Shown one piece after another: positions 52,189-61,665 of a stretch of DNA of 64,000 bases. The notes beneath the pieces are model-generated. The model was not told the DNA's origin. It saw only the letters and a program-made list of their open reading frames with translations, and searched no databases. The stretch's first letter is position 1. The number at the start of each line of letters is the position of its first letter. Both the position numbers and the translations under genes were made by a program. The DNA comes from Ketobacter alkanivorans (GTDB lineage Bacteria > Pseudomonadota > Gammaproteobacteria > Pseudomonadales > Ketobacteraceae): assembly GCF_002863865.1 (NCBI RefSeq), contig NZ_CP022684.1:3601990-3665989 (forward strand), given 5' to 3'.

Positions 52189-53495
52189 TTTGGTGTTCTC
52201 ACAGAAAGTTTATAATTGAAAGGGTTTTGCCTGCATGCAATCCACAGAAGGTGCATAGGGATACACCATAGTATGAAGAGAATGGGGGTTTGAGCTATTA
52301 TCCCTCCAAAATGAAGAGTTAATATAAATCTAACTGCCATACTTAGGGGGTCTTTCTTTAATTGATTTGTATGTGTATTTAAAGATTTATAGAATATTCC
52401 TGACAGAAACCCTCCTAATATTACGCCAAAAAAATGATAGTTTAAGTACCATTGGCCGTGGGCAGCTATAGGCCATCCTCCTTCACTTTCCGGTCTGTAA
52501 TGTTCTTGAAACCAGTGACCTGGATGTATGTATGTAGGTTTTTCTTTCCAAATTGCACGTGGGATAACACCTAAAGTACCGTTTACAAAATCCTCTCCAT
52601 ATCGCATGTTTCCCTGAGTTGCCCAATCCCTGTATACCAAAAGCATGAAGTCAAAATTATTCAGGTTTAGCCCTTTAGTTAAAGATCGGGCCAGTGATGA
52701 ATATTTTTGGGTAAGATCTGTTTCGGACTGCCCTGTTGCAAGGTTTCTTGCCGCGTGTAGTCCAAGCGGTAAGCTAACAAAGAATATTCCAGCAACTATA
52801 AAAGAGAATATTCTCTTCCTGTTTGTAAGACGTAAGCTTAGACCAAAAAAAAGTATAACCATGGGAAAAACAACACCAGATCTGTCCCCTGTAACAAGCG
52901 TCAGTAGAATATTTAGGGGGAATATTATTAATGCGAGAGCTAATAATTTTCTATCAAGGTTTGTTTTGTGCAGCAGAATGAGAAGTAACGTAATAGCACT
53001 CAGATAATTGCTTAATAGTGGAATGGCTTTCAGGAATTTAAAATCACCAAACAAGGTTCCTTTTATTCGGATTTCAATCATTGCTTGAATGAAACCGCCG
53101 GCACTTATAACCGCCTTTGATATCATAAACAAAGAGATGGAAGTGAGTAGGACCGAGGCAATTATTATTGGATACACAGAGTAGTTTCGATTTATGCTTG
53201 GGAAAATGGGAAAGCACATCTGGGCTGTTTCACTCTTGATCAAATATCCCGGGATAAATGAAAGCAGCCAAACTACGGTTATAAGACATACTCCTATAAA
53301 TTCATCATAATAACCGTCGAGAAAAAGTGATTCTGGAAAAGGGGTATCCATCGAAAACGCGATAAAGGCAGGGCGAACCCCGAAATCAAGAAAGAAAAAA
53401 AAGAAGTAAAAAAAAGCCGCATCGAAGTGCTCTTTAACGCAGACGCGATAAAAGAGTAGAAAAGCGGCAGCTAAAGACAATACAGACAGTATCAT
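52185..53495 (-). CDS. Wzy-type polysaccharide polymerase
   Basis: This 436-aa multi-spanning membrane protein has about ten hydrophobic helices and a large periplasmic loop (about residues 270-350) containing YRDWATQGNMRYGEDFVNG and WKEKPTYIHPGHWFQEHYRPE. That architecture is typical of O-antigen/EPS polymerases, which share little sequence. It would join repeat units in the periplasm. Near the 5' end two A8 runs on the plus strand (53395-53402 and 53408-53415) encode a Phe-rich stretch. It overlaps the flippase gene by four bases. Confidence 0.82.
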   Translation of the reverse strand: MILSVLSLAAAFLLFYRVCVKEHFDAAFFYFFFFFLDFGVRPAFIAFSMDTPFPESLFLDGYYDEFIGVCLITVVWLLSFIPGYLIKSETAQMCFPIFPSINRNYSVYPIIIASVLLTSISLFMISKAVISAGGFIQAMIEIRIKGTLFGDFKFLKAIPLLSNYLSAITLLLILLHKTNLDRKLLALALIIFPLNILLTLVTGDRSGVVFPMVILFFGLSLRLTNRKRIFSFIVAGIFFVSLPLGLHAARNLATGQSETDLTQKYSSLARSLTKGLNLNNFDFMLLVYRDWATQGNMRYGEDFVNGTLGVIPRAIWKEKPTYIHPGHWFQEHYRPESEGGWPIAAHGQWYLNYHFFGVILGGFLSGIFYKSLNTHTNQLKKDPLSMAVRFILTLHFGGIIAQTPILFILWCIPMHLLWIACRQNPFNYKLSVRTPN

Positions 53496-54170
53496 TTATA
53501 TCAACACGGCTTTTTTCGCAGTTTCACTGTAGATTGCCTCAGCTATGCTATAAATCGGATCGTTTACTATATATTGCTTTAATTCTTCCTTCTTCGGCTT
53601 GTCTTTCGCGGTATGATGAGGGTTGTTGCGAGTCATGGTAAATACGATATCTTCTTGGTCTTTGCTCCAAGGAACTAGTTCCAGATTAATATTGTACCGG
53701 CTATTAATCTTTGCGATGACTTCGGAAGGGTTGTGAATTACGTCCTCGAATTTAAAAATCAGTATATTCTTAGGCTTCTTTAGTATTAATGAATAGAAGC
53801 TGATATACGCTTTTAAGCATAGGCTGGTGGTGAGCCATGCTTGTCTGTTCATGGCACCGGCGATTGCATCTTCAGGCCTCCGAACTAGTATAACGGTAGG
53901 GATTGACCTTTCAGCGCTGTAGATAGCTTGCATGGGAATATGAAGATGATGTGCAATAGCAATTTCTGGATTCCAGCTTTTCACGACTTTATATAGGAAC
54001 GTGTTAGATGATCTTGGAAATCCTTCGATGCAAAGTTGAGTTCCACTCTGAGCAATTCGGTTGTTTTTCCAGAAAGGCCATATTCTCATTAGAAAAAAGG
54101 CGATCCGGCTAGATCCAAGTAAGTTTCTGAGTTTGTAGCGTGTTCGATATGCTGAGTCGATTAATTGCAT
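53496..54170 (-). CDS. small sulfotransferase-like protein
   Basis: This 224-aa protein has a sulfotransferase-type nucleotide-binding core: LCIEGFPRSSNTFLYKVVKSW (5'-phosphosulfate loop, about residues 46-66) and IPTVILVRRPEDAIAGAMNR (3'-phosphate motif, about 90-109), then a segment FKFEDVIHNPSEVIAKIN. The loop departs from the usual PKTGTT consensus. It overlaps the preceding sulfotransferase gene by ten bases and abuts wzy. Activity is likely but less certain than for the other two. Confidence 0.75.
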   Translation of the reverse strand: MQLIDSAYRTRYKLRNLLGSSRIAFFLMRIWPFWKNNRIAQSGTQLCIEGFPRSSNTFLYKVVKSWNPEIAIAHHLHIPMQAIYSAERSIPTVILVRRPEDAIAGAMNRQAWLTTSLCLKAYISFYSLILKKPKNILIFKFEDVIHNPSEVIAKINSRYNINLELVPWSKDQEDIVFTMTRNNPHHTAKDKPKKEELKQYIVNDPIYSIAEAIYSETAKKAVLI

Positions 54171-55105
54171 AGGAAGTCAACCGTCGTTTTGTAACTGGGC
54201 ACTGGTCTGCAACTAACAAGAGATCGAAGAGCGTATAAGTAAAAACCGGTGTAGATGAGTGCTGTATCTTTCAGTGACAAGGACTTGCGCCATGAACGAT
54301 TTTCTCTTAGATGTATGCCGGATTCTTTTTTGCTGGCTGTTTTTACTACTGTTTTTCTACCGAGCAATGTTGGCTCATAGAATATTGGTTCTTCGGGGAT
54401 GTTAAGGTAGGCGCAGATTTTTCGTATTGATTGTTTGCTGGACGTATTTGTCGTTAGTGTCTCGTAGGTAAAAAAATAGGCATGATTTTTTCCTATCTCT
54501 ATATACCTAGAGAGTTGTCGCCAGGCTATATAGGATTCTTTGATTTTCGTGAGGGCTGATATCGTTATCCCACGTCTTTTACGATCATTGAGTATGCTTG
54601 CGGTTACATGAAACGGGTTGCGTAAAATAACAACGATTTTCCCTTCAGGGAACATGTTCTTAAAAAAAGGAAAAATTGTTATCGGGTCACCACCAACCTC
54701 TTTTATACCCCACATTTTGGGAGCGTATCTTTGTTCGCAAGCCTCGACAAATGACGTAATGTCAATATATAGCAAATCCCTCAGCGAATGGAGTTTAGAG
54801 TTGGACAGCTTCTTGCCGCAGCTTTTAATGTAAGTGTCCAACTTAAAGCCATCCAGGCTTTCATTGTTGAGGGCTGTGCCTTTATTTCGCCATTGTTTTA
54901 TCGAATCACCTTCAATGGAAAAATAGCGGGAACTTAAATCGTCAAAGCCATTTGGGATGTGGGTGGACAGATACTTCAGTTTCAGTTCATATGGGTATAC
55001 AGGAAGATATTCGGATCCATCGAATAGATTTTGAAGTAGCGTGGTCCCAGACTTTCTTGAGCCATAGAACAACACGGGTGATTCAAACCATGGTGTGTAA
55101 TTCAT
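54161..55105 (-). CDS. PAPS-dependent sulfotransferase
   Basis: This 314-aa sulfotransferase-family protein has the 5'-phosphosulfate loop VLFYGSRKSGTTLLQNLFDG (about residues 11-30) and the 3'-phosphate motif KIVVILRNPFHVTASILNDR (about 158-177). A mid-region Trp-Gly-Ile-Lys-Glu (WGIKEVGGD) and the C-terminal ENRSWRKSL resemble distantly related carbohydrate sulfotransferases. It is coupled to its neighbours: its ATG overlaps the previous stop and its end overlaps the next gene. It probably sulfates a residue of the repeat unit. Confidence 0.85.
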   Translation of the reverse strand: MNYTPWFESPVLFYGSRKSGTTLLQNLFDGSEYLPVYPYELKLKYLSTHIPNGFDDLSSRYFSIEGDSIKQWRNKGTALNNESLDGFKLDTYIKSCGKKLSNSKLHSLRDLLYIDITSFVEACEQRYAPKMWGIKEVGGDPITIFPFFKNMFPEGKIVVILRNPFHVTASILNDRKRRGITISALTKIKESYIAWRQLSRYIEIGKNHAYFFTYETLTTNTSSKQSIRKICAYLNIPEEPIFYEPTLLGRKTVVKTASKKESGIHLRENRSWRKSLSLKDTALIYTGFYLYALRSLVSCRPVPSYKTTVDFLCN

Positions 55106-56496
55106 CAGTGAGTTTGTTCCTGAACTTCGACTAAATTGCCGTACTTGGTTTCTGTTAGATGATACTTGAAATCGAAATTTTGGTATTTGCTGGACAAAAA
55201 TCTGTTAGTAACTTGCAGTATAGTATCGCTATCAAAATATTCTGGTGAGTTCTCCCACTTCAACTGCGCATTTTTTACTCTTTGTAGCAGGGTGTTTTTT
55301 ATGCCAATTGAAATGCAGGCCGTTGATATTATGCCCGCAACATTCTTTAACATATGTTGAAGTATGAAGTTGTTGGATCTAATTTTGTCCTGAAGAATCG
55401 GTGTCGAGAAAGTGTTTTTTGATATGGAGAGAATGTGAGACAGTGCTGCCGCCGATCTAAGAATAGAGTCTCCCTTGTCCGCTGAAAACAGTTCATTGAT
55501 GCATGTGTCATCTACTTCATAACTGGATTGAGAATTGTCTAAATAATTTTTGGCAGTGGACTCGAAGTCTTTTTGCTTAACAAAGTTATAGTATTTAAAG
55601 TAATTGCGGTGATGGGTACCCCACTGCTCAACAAGATCGAGGCAGATCACTGGCTTTCCTAGATAGATAGATTCAAAGAATGATGTCGAAAGAAATTGGA
55701 CTATAAGATCTGCTTTTACTGCACTTTCAATAAATGGAGTACCTATGTCTATCTCAACATTATTAAGTTCTGATAAGGAGCGGTACGCTTCTTGCGATTC
55801 GCCAGGGTGGGGCCTGAGAACTACGTCTATATCTGGGTTCGATATCGAAAATTGGTGTGCCGTAGCGATAAATTTATCAAGTGCAGTTTTGTAAAAACCC
55901 TGAAAATCGTCTTCTGGCCTAATTCCATATTTTTTGAGAGCCCAGTTGTATTGGTTTTGAGGCATTGTTGCCCAAAGAAAATCAGAAACAAAGAGAACCT
56001 TTTTATTGTTTGGAGTATCTCTACTTACAAGTTTGTCTCTGTCAATTAAGCTTAGCTTTGGACATCCTACTATGTAGATTCTGTTTTTAGGTACTCCGGC
56101 AACTTCATGTAAGAGTTTGGCGAATTCTTCGCCCCATACCAGATGATACTCTACATCTCTATCATATTCTAAAGAGCAAGTAGTGTTTAGCTTCTCTTCA
56201 TAAAACCTTGGATCAATTAGTTGTTCGCTATGAAAGTGAACTAATTTAGAGTTGCTGCGGTGTTTCCATGCAAGAGTATTTAACGTACGTTTTGCGTTAT
56301 ATGATGGAGTAACCAGAAGGTCGCACTTTTGCTTCGAGGTTTTGAAGAATGAGCTTGTTCCGTTGCACCATATAGGATCTTGAGGCAGAAGGCTTATCTC
56401 AAGATCGAACTTGTTTTCTAAGATAGTTTTCAATATCGTGAGATATGGGAGTTCTCGGGTGGCAAGGTCAATTTGTATATTAATATGGTCTGTCAT
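55105..56496 (-). CDS. GT-B-like surface carbohydrate biosynthesis protein
   Basis: This 463-aa cytoplasmic protein resembles GT-B proteins of the capsule Kdo-transferase/CDP-glycerol-transferase type. Visible are a central YIVGCPKLSLID, DVVLRPHPGES (about residue 223), which is the conserved RPHP motif of this group, and a following IVQFLSTSFFESIYLGKPVICLDL, matching the nucleotide-binding lobe. It has no membrane segment. Its exact donor is unknown. It is the first gene after the 171-base gap below the Wzz-like gene, and AT-rich. Confidence 0.75.
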   Translation of the reverse strand: MTDHINIQIDLATRELPYLTILKTILENKFDLEISLLPQDPIWCNGTSSFFKTSKQKCDLLVTPSYNAKRTLNTLAWKHRSNSKLVHFHSEQLIDPRFYEEKLNTTCSLEYDRDVEYHLVWGEEFAKLLHEVAGVPKNRIYIVGCPKLSLIDRDKLVSRDTPNNKKVLFVSDFLWATMPQNQYNWALKKYGIRPEDDFQGFYKTALDKFIATAHQFSISNPDIDVVLRPHPGESQEAYRSLSELNNVEIDIGTPFIESAVKADLIVQFLSTSFFESIYLGKPVICLDLVEQWGTHHRNYFKYYNFVKQKDFESTAKNYLDNSQSSYEVDDTCINELFSADKGDSILRSAAALSHILSISKNTFSTPILQDKIRSNNFILQHMLKNVAGIISTACISIGIKNTLLQRVKNAQLKWENSPEYFDSDTILQVTNRFLSSKYQNFDFKYHLTETKYGNLVEVQEQTH

Positions 56497-56667
56497 TTAG
56501 TTGGCTAACTCCCAAAGTTTTAGCGTGCGTCGTTCTGTATGCATGCTCGCTTTCCTCGTAAGCTTAGATTAACTTGTTTTTTTAAGTCTAATGCTTGAGG
56601 AGCTTTAATGATGAGGTTTCACTTCAAAGAATAGATTCACTATTAGCTACCATTGTGTGTTTCGTCG
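56497..56667. other. gap between the Wzz-like gene and the assembly genes
   Basis: This 171-base AT-rich stretch separates the export trio (wzi-wza-wzz-like) from the repeat-unit genes and could hold an internal promoter. I see no recognisable element. Confidence 0.3.
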
Positions 56668-57624
56668 TTAAGCATCGGGTAGGTTCTGGTTGGTTTTTTG
56701 TTTCTCCAATGATAAGTGCTTGGAAAGTATTATTAACAAACCAATTACAAATCCGAAAAGTAAGCCAGAAATTACAATTAGAGTTCTATTGGGTCTGGAC
56801 TTCTCTTGCGGAACAACTGGTGGATCGAGAGTAGTGAATGCAAATTCATCCTTTATATTGGCCAGCACAATTGTTTGCATTTGGTTTTCGATCAAGCGAT
56901 AAAATACGCTTTGCATATCTACCAATGGAGTTTGTTCAATGCTCTTTTTCAAGTAGGTGATGCTTTTTTCCGCTTCAGCCTTTTTTTCCTCTCTGATTTT
57001 TAGATTTAGGTCTCGTATGATGTTGTGTGTCCATGTTTTCGCTAATTCAGGGTCATAAGATGATACTCGGATGGTTATTAACCCTGTCTCCATGTCTTCA
57101 GATACGTTTAAACTGTCAGTGATAAATATTTTATACGCATCCCAGTCTGAAGGCTCCAGACACTCTTGTTCTGGCAGTGGGTGGGAGCGAAATAAAGACA
57201 TTGCAGATTTTTTAAGCCTGGACAGGCTGGAGGGGGGCTTCCATTGTTGCGTGGTATGGTCCCAAGAGTCTATGAAAAGATGGCGCTTAATGTCGTAATT
57301 GTTAATGAAGTTGTTGATGAACTTTCTCGATTTAAGGATTGCTATATACGTTGTGCTTTCATCCGCTCCGTTGCCTAGGTTGATTCCGGCGAGGCTGGCG
57401 ATGCTTCCTATCTGGCCACCCAAATTAGAAAGGGGGTTGGTTTTGGAGGCCAATGCAGGTGCTAGAACAGAACTGCTTTGATAAACATCAGGCGTATTCA
57501 GAGCATAAATGATTGCTATTATAAAAAGTGAGCACGAGCATAGCGCAATAGTCCTTTTGCCGCTCCATAGCAGCTTCGCTAAGACTGAAATGTCGATGTT
57601 TGTATTTGAGTCGTTTGAGATCAT
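56668..57624 (-). CDS. Wzz-type chain-length determinant
   Basis: This 318-aa polysaccharide co-polymerase of the Wzz (PCP) type has TM1 at about residues 24-44 and a periplasmic, largely helical domain. The second TM (about 283-303) is preceded by the Pro-rich LDPPVVPQEKSRPNRT, the conserved Wzz motif. It lacks the cytoplasmic tyrosine-kinase domain of Wzc/PCP-2a, and no separate kinase is present in the window. It would set chain length with Wzy. It lies 22 bases after the SLBB gene. Confidence 0.9.
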   Translation of the reverse strand: MISNDSNTNIDISVLAKLLWSGKRTIALCSCSLFIIAIIYALNTPDVYQSSSVLAPALASKTNPLSNLGGQIGSIASLAGINLGNGADESTTYIAILKSRKFINNFINNYDIKRHLFIDSWDHTTQQWKPPSSLSRLKKSAMSLFRSHPLPEQECLEPSDWDAYKIFITDSLNVSEDMETGLITIRVSSYDPELAKTWTHNIIRDLNLKIREEKKAEAEKSITYLKKSIEQTPLVDMQSVFYRLIENQMQTIVLANIKDEFAFTTLDPPVVPQEKSRPNRTLIVISGLLFGFVIGLLIILSKHLSLEKQKTNQNLPDA

Positions 57625-57646
57625 GTTAGTTGTTTGTATTGTCTAG

Positions 57647-60151
57647 TTAAAAACTCGCAACCGCAGCTGCGCCAAGGGCGATTTGGTAAAATACTTGGGA
57701 GATGCTTGTCCAAAGTGTTAATGGTTTGATGCGATCAGCATCTAGAGGAACGACAACTGTATCCCCGGGTTCCACTTTATAGTTGTTCGCTTTGAACCAT
57801 CCCGAATGCTCTGGAAGAAAAACACGACCGTTTGCTTTTACTACATAGATTCTTTTCTTGTCTGCTTTTTGCGTGATGCCACCGCTCATTTCAATGTATT
57901 TTTCGCTGTCGGCATTTGATTCAAAAATGTGTGATGTTGGGAATTGTACTTCTCCCACAACCGTAACTGCTTGCTTTTTCCTAGGGATCGTCAATGTATC
58001 GCCATCTTTTAACTGGATTGGTTGTGCTGCATCGTTTATAGCTGCTTTCAGGTCGATAACCATTCTGCCTAAAGGTCGTACTGCATTTAGACTCTCTAAT
58101 AAATCTTGAGCTTCGTTTACGGCAATTTTTTCGTGTTCTGTTTGTGTTTCTAGGTTGGCAGCAGCGATTTCACCTTCAAGTTTGTCGCGTAATTCCTTTA
58201 AGCGCTGCGCTTCGAGCGCTCTTAGTTCTTCCCGGGTAAAAATTGCAGCCTCTGGGTAGGCCCATTCATTCAGCCCGCCAGCGCGCTCAATCACCTGAGC
58301 CAATGTTTCTCCCCTTTTGATTTTATATTGGCCGGGGAATTTCACTTCACCTTCGATAGTGACCGTTTCTTGGTCCATCCAGTTGGGTAGGCGCTTGATA
58401 TGCAGCTGGTCTTCTTCTTTCAGTGCGGTGCTGCCGCTATTGGCTAGGTCAACGTTAATGTGTTGGATGCTTTGTTCTTCTGTCTCACTGTATGTGATGC
58501 GTGTGATCTCTCCGCGCAGCCCATAAGCGTTTTGAGTGAGCCCGCCTGCCAGCATTACCATATCCTTGGCGGACATGCTGGGATTTAGCGGGTATTCACC
58601 GGGGAACCGCACATACCCCGATACATTGACAGTTTGTTTGCGCAGCTGTTTGTTTGCTTGTACTTTTAAGCGAGCAACCAGATCTTTAAGTTGATCGCTG
58701 CGTGGGGTCTCAAAGTTAAATACATACAACTTGTCGCGTGTTTTTAGCTCTATGTTTTCAGCGCTGGCTGGGTTTTTCAGGGCTTCGCCTAAGCTGAAGG
58801 TGAGCACTGTTTTCTCTCTGGTTGGTTGGGTTTCCCGTTCGATCAGTGCCACGTTTAGATCAGGAAACGGCAGCAGCTCTTCAGCGCTATGAATGATATC
58901 AGTCACTCTCATGCCTGGATGCCAAGCGAAGCCCCCTGGGCGTTCCACGTGGCCTTCCAGCATAACCACGTCTTCCATTGTTTCCAGAACTGAAAACACT
59001 TTGATCATGTCGGCGTCTTGTACCTTGGTGTTTTTGCCGCTTTGTTTGGTTAGGTCGGCATCCACCAGAGTCCGATTGCCTTTGGCATCTATGCGCTCAA
59101 TGCGTGTTACGGCTGGGTAGGCTGTTGGCGTGTAACTGCCAGCTAGCTCGATAACTTCGGCGGCATATTTCTCTTTTTTCAGCTCATATATGGCGGGGCG
59201 CTTTACTTCGCCACTCACGCCGGCCGTTGCGCCTATGGGAGGGATAAAAATAACATCACCGGGCAGTAAGCGAGCGTCTTTGCTGGTATCGCCGTTTAGT
59301 AGGAGATCATATAGATCCAAGGAGGTGATGAGTTTGCCTTGTCGTTTCAGCTGGATGTTGCGTAAAGAGCCGATTTTGCTGATGCCGCCTGAAGCAAATA
59401 GGGCGTTGGTCATGGTGGACAGAGAGCTGACGGTGTAGGAGCCGGGTTGCAGCGCTTCACCCAGCACAAAGATACGAATTGAGCGGAGTGTGCCCATGGT
59501 GACACTGGCTTTGACGCCAATCATCTGTTGTTGCACAGTGTCTGCAAGCAGTGCGCGGGCGTCAGTAAAGCTTATGCCTGCAAGTGTAATGGGGCCGATC
59601 TCGGGTAGCTGGATTTGGCCTTCTCGGTTGATGGTCAGGCTGTAACTGTTGTTTTCTTTACCGTAAAGCTGAACCACCAGGTTGTCCCCTGGGCCTAGCA
59701 CGTAGCTGTCAGGAGGAGGAATGTCGCTGGCGGGGGTGAAAGCATCCGGGGTGCCGCTGAATAGGTCGTAGCCGAATTGTTTTAGCTGTCCTTTTGTAGT
59801 GGTGTCGCTGGCTGACTCATTCAATTTATCGGTTTGAATGGTTTTGTTGGCTGCATCTTCCAAGGTGGTGTTATCTTGAGCGGTGGTGCGCGTTACTGTC
59901 TGGTTGGGTTGCAGGTTGGGCTGAGCTGGCCCGCTTGCAAGCCCCATCTGATTCAGATCCACGCCGTACTGGCTGGCCAGTGCTCGCTGCTGTTCTGGTG
60001 AGAGGCTTTTGAACATCTCAATCTGTTGTGTCGTAGGGGTAAAGCCAAAGGCAAGGCTGCCCCAAAGGGCGCCCAACAGCAGGATTATCGCTAAACGCAG
60101 TGTATAAAAGGTTTGCCGCTTGTTCGTTTTCATAGGTTTGCTATTTACCAT
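57647..60151 (-). CDS. SLBB-domain polysaccharide export protein (Wza-like)
   Basis: This 834-aa protein has an N-terminal signal sequence and a poly_export domain (YVLGPGDNLVVQLYGKENNSYSL, about residues 152-174). Several SLBB-type repeats follow, recognisable by recurring VxGEVxxPGxY-like units (VSGEVKRPAIYEL, VEGHVERPGGFAW, VSGYVRFPGEYPL, IEGEVKFPGQYKI, VVGEVQFPTSHIF). It is much longer than E. coli Wza, with more SLBB units. It would form the outer-membrane/periplasmic translocon. No lipobox Cys is evident. It overlaps the wzi-like gene by seven bases. An alternative ATG lies six codons in. Confidence 0.92.
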   Translation of the reverse strand: MVNSKPMKTNKRQTFYTLRLAIILLLGALWGSLAFGFTPTTQQIEMFKSLSPEQQRALASQYGVDLNQMGLASGPAQPNLQPNQTVTRTTAQDNTTLEDAANKTIQTDKLNESASDTTTKGQLKQFGYDLFSGTPDAFTPASDIPPPDSYVLGPGDNLVVQLYGKENNSYSLTINREGQIQLPEIGPITLAGISFTDARALLADTVQQQMIGVKASVTMGTLRSIRIFVLGEALQPGSYTVSSLSTMTNALFASGGISKIGSLRNIQLKRQGKLITSLDLYDLLLNGDTSKDARLLPGDVIFIPPIGATAGVSGEVKRPAIYELKKEKYAAEVIELAGSYTPTAYPAVTRIERIDAKGNRTLVDADLTKQSGKNTKVQDADMIKVFSVLETMEDVVMLEGHVERPGGFAWHPGMRVTDIIHSAEELLPFPDLNVALIERETQPTREKTVLTFSLGEALKNPASAENIELKTRDKLYVFNFETPRSDQLKDLVARLKVQANKQLRKQTVNVSGYVRFPGEYPLNPSMSAKDMVMLAGGLTQNAYGLRGEITRITYSETEEQSIQHINVDLANSGSTALKEEDQLHIKRLPNWMDQETVTIEGEVKFPGQYKIKRGETLAQVIERAGGLNEWAYPEAAIFTREELRALEAQRLKELRDKLEGEIAAANLETQTEHEKIAVNEAQDLLESLNAVRPLGRMVIDLKAAINDAAQPIQLKDGDTLTIPRKKQAVTVVGEVQFPTSHIFESNADSEKYIEMSGGITQKADKKRIYVVKANGRVFLPEHSGWFKANNYKVEPGDTVVVPLDADRIKPLTLWTSISQVFYQIALGAAAVASF

Positions 60152-61665
60152 CTCGCTTCCCAGGCAAAATAGGCTCCGGCACCGCCGATGGTTTCTTTTG
60201 CGTAGGTTAGGTCTTCACTTTGATAATCCAGCCCAAAGGTGAGCTGCCAAGGGTTGAATAGGATGCTGTAACGCGCATCTGCCAACCATAAATCAGTTCT
60301 AATCTCTCGGCTCAGGGTGTTGCCGCCTCGGTTGGGTTGATCGGTGCCATCCCGGTTCAGTTCCACTTTCGATACCGACCAGCTTATTTGCAGATCATCC
60401 CCCACAAACATGTCGTGCGCAAAGGTTAGCATGCGAGTGTCGTTGTCGGTACTGGCACCGATCGCACGATTGCGGTAACGATAACCAGTTTGGTAAATAC
60501 TGTGCTCGTAGGCATAGTTGGGGCGATCGCTTCCTTCCCCTTTGAAGCCCTCTGCCGTGGTGTCGCTGTATTCAAGATAGAGGCGCTGGTGGAGCTGTTC
60601 ACTAATTATGCTGGCATCCAGGCCCATTAGCATGGTGAAGCGACTGGGGAGGGCCCCTGATTCATCTTCGCCAACCCACTGGCCGTAAAACCCTACGCCA
60701 GTTTGTTCAAATAGTGTGCCACTTAAGCGCCAATCAATGCCGCCGAGCTGGTTGCCTGGTTCGTTGCTCTGGTCGACTCCGTCATCGCCTCGGTTATCGC
60801 GACCTAATAATAGATCAACGAATGTACTGAAGCTCTGCGGTCGGCCTTCGCCGCCCCATTGAGCGGTGCGGGTCAGTCCGATTTCAAGCGGTTGTATGGG
60901 GCGAAAGCTGAAGCGTGCGCCCCATAGCAGGGCGTTGCTTACGTATCGGTTGCTTTCAAGTTGGGCCATGAAGGTTTCAAAATGCCAGGGGCCGATCCAA
61001 CTGAGCCAGGGTGTTTCGAACGCTGCGGAATGGTTGCGCTGTAGGCTTAAGCTGGGGGCAGGGCGTGCGTTGGTGCCCAGTATCAGGTTGTTTTGCCAGC
61101 CGGGGCCCCACCAGCGCTCTACTGCACCGGCGCTAAAGGCCCAGTTGCCCAGTAGCAGGCTGACATAGGAGCCATCGAGTTTCCCATTGGAATCGCCGTT
61201 GGCGTCGTCGGTGTAGGATATTTTCAGGCGGCCAGTAAGGTTTTGGCTCATCCAGTCTGCACTGAGGCTGGTTTGGGCCTGATCTCGTTGGCTGTCGCCG
61301 AAGTCAGTAAACAAGTGAGGGCTTTGGCGTAGGTCGCCACGCCACTGCAGGCGTACGTCGTCACTGGTATCTCTGCGTAAGGCGAAACGCACGTAGTTGA
61401 GGGACAGTTGTTGCCCTGGGGTGAGTCGCTCAGCCTTGGCCGTGTCCATATCGTGTTTTATGCCGCTCCACATGAGGGGCCAAGTGGTGACTGGGGTACT
61501 GATGATGCCAGCATCAGAGAGAACTTGTATATGGTGGCGCAAGGTCTCGTCGCCGGGGTTGATCCATGGCCCGGCGTGAGCAGCGTTGGCCACCATTACG
61601 CCCAGCAGTGAACCGGTAAAGGTTGCGACCATGCGTCGGATTCGTTTTTGCTTGTTTCCCTGCAC
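60145..61665 (-). CDS. Wzi-like capsule assembly outer-membrane protein
   Basis: This 506-aa protein matches the capsule assembly Wzi family. A signal peptide (RMVATFTGSLLGVMVANAAHAG) leads to a beta-barrel-like sequence with alternating hydrophobic residues. GAVERWWGPGWQNNLILGTNARP and YSDTTAEGF are typical of the family. It ends with an aromatic Trp, as outer-membrane proteins often do. Wzi attaches or organises secreted polysaccharide at the cell surface. It is the first gene of the EPS cluster, divergent from the PhzF-family gene. Confidence 0.9.
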   Translation of the reverse strand: MQGNKQKRIRRMVATFTGSLLGVMVANAAHAGPWINPGDETLRHHIQVLSDAGIISTPVTTWPLMWSGIKHDMDTAKAERLTPGQQLSLNYVRFALRRDTSDDVRLQWRGDLRQSPHLFTDFGDSQRDQAQTSLSADWMSQNLTGRLKISYTDDANGDSNGKLDGSYVSLLLGNWAFSAGAVERWWGPGWQNNLILGTNARPAPSLSLQRNHSAAFETPWLSWIGPWHFETFMAQLESNRYVSNALLWGARFSFRPIQPLEIGLTRTAQWGGEGRPQSFSTFVDLLLGRDNRGDDGVDQSNEPGNQLGGIDWRLSGTLFEQTGVGFYGQWVGEDESGALPSRFTMLMGLDASIISEQLHQRLYLEYSDTTAEGFKGEGSDRPNYAYEHSIYQTGYRYRNRAIGASTDNDTRMLTFAHDMFVGDDLQISWSVSKVELNRDGTDQPNRGGNTLSREIRTDLWLADARYSILFNPWQLTFGLDYQSEDLTYAKETIGGAGAYFAWEARW

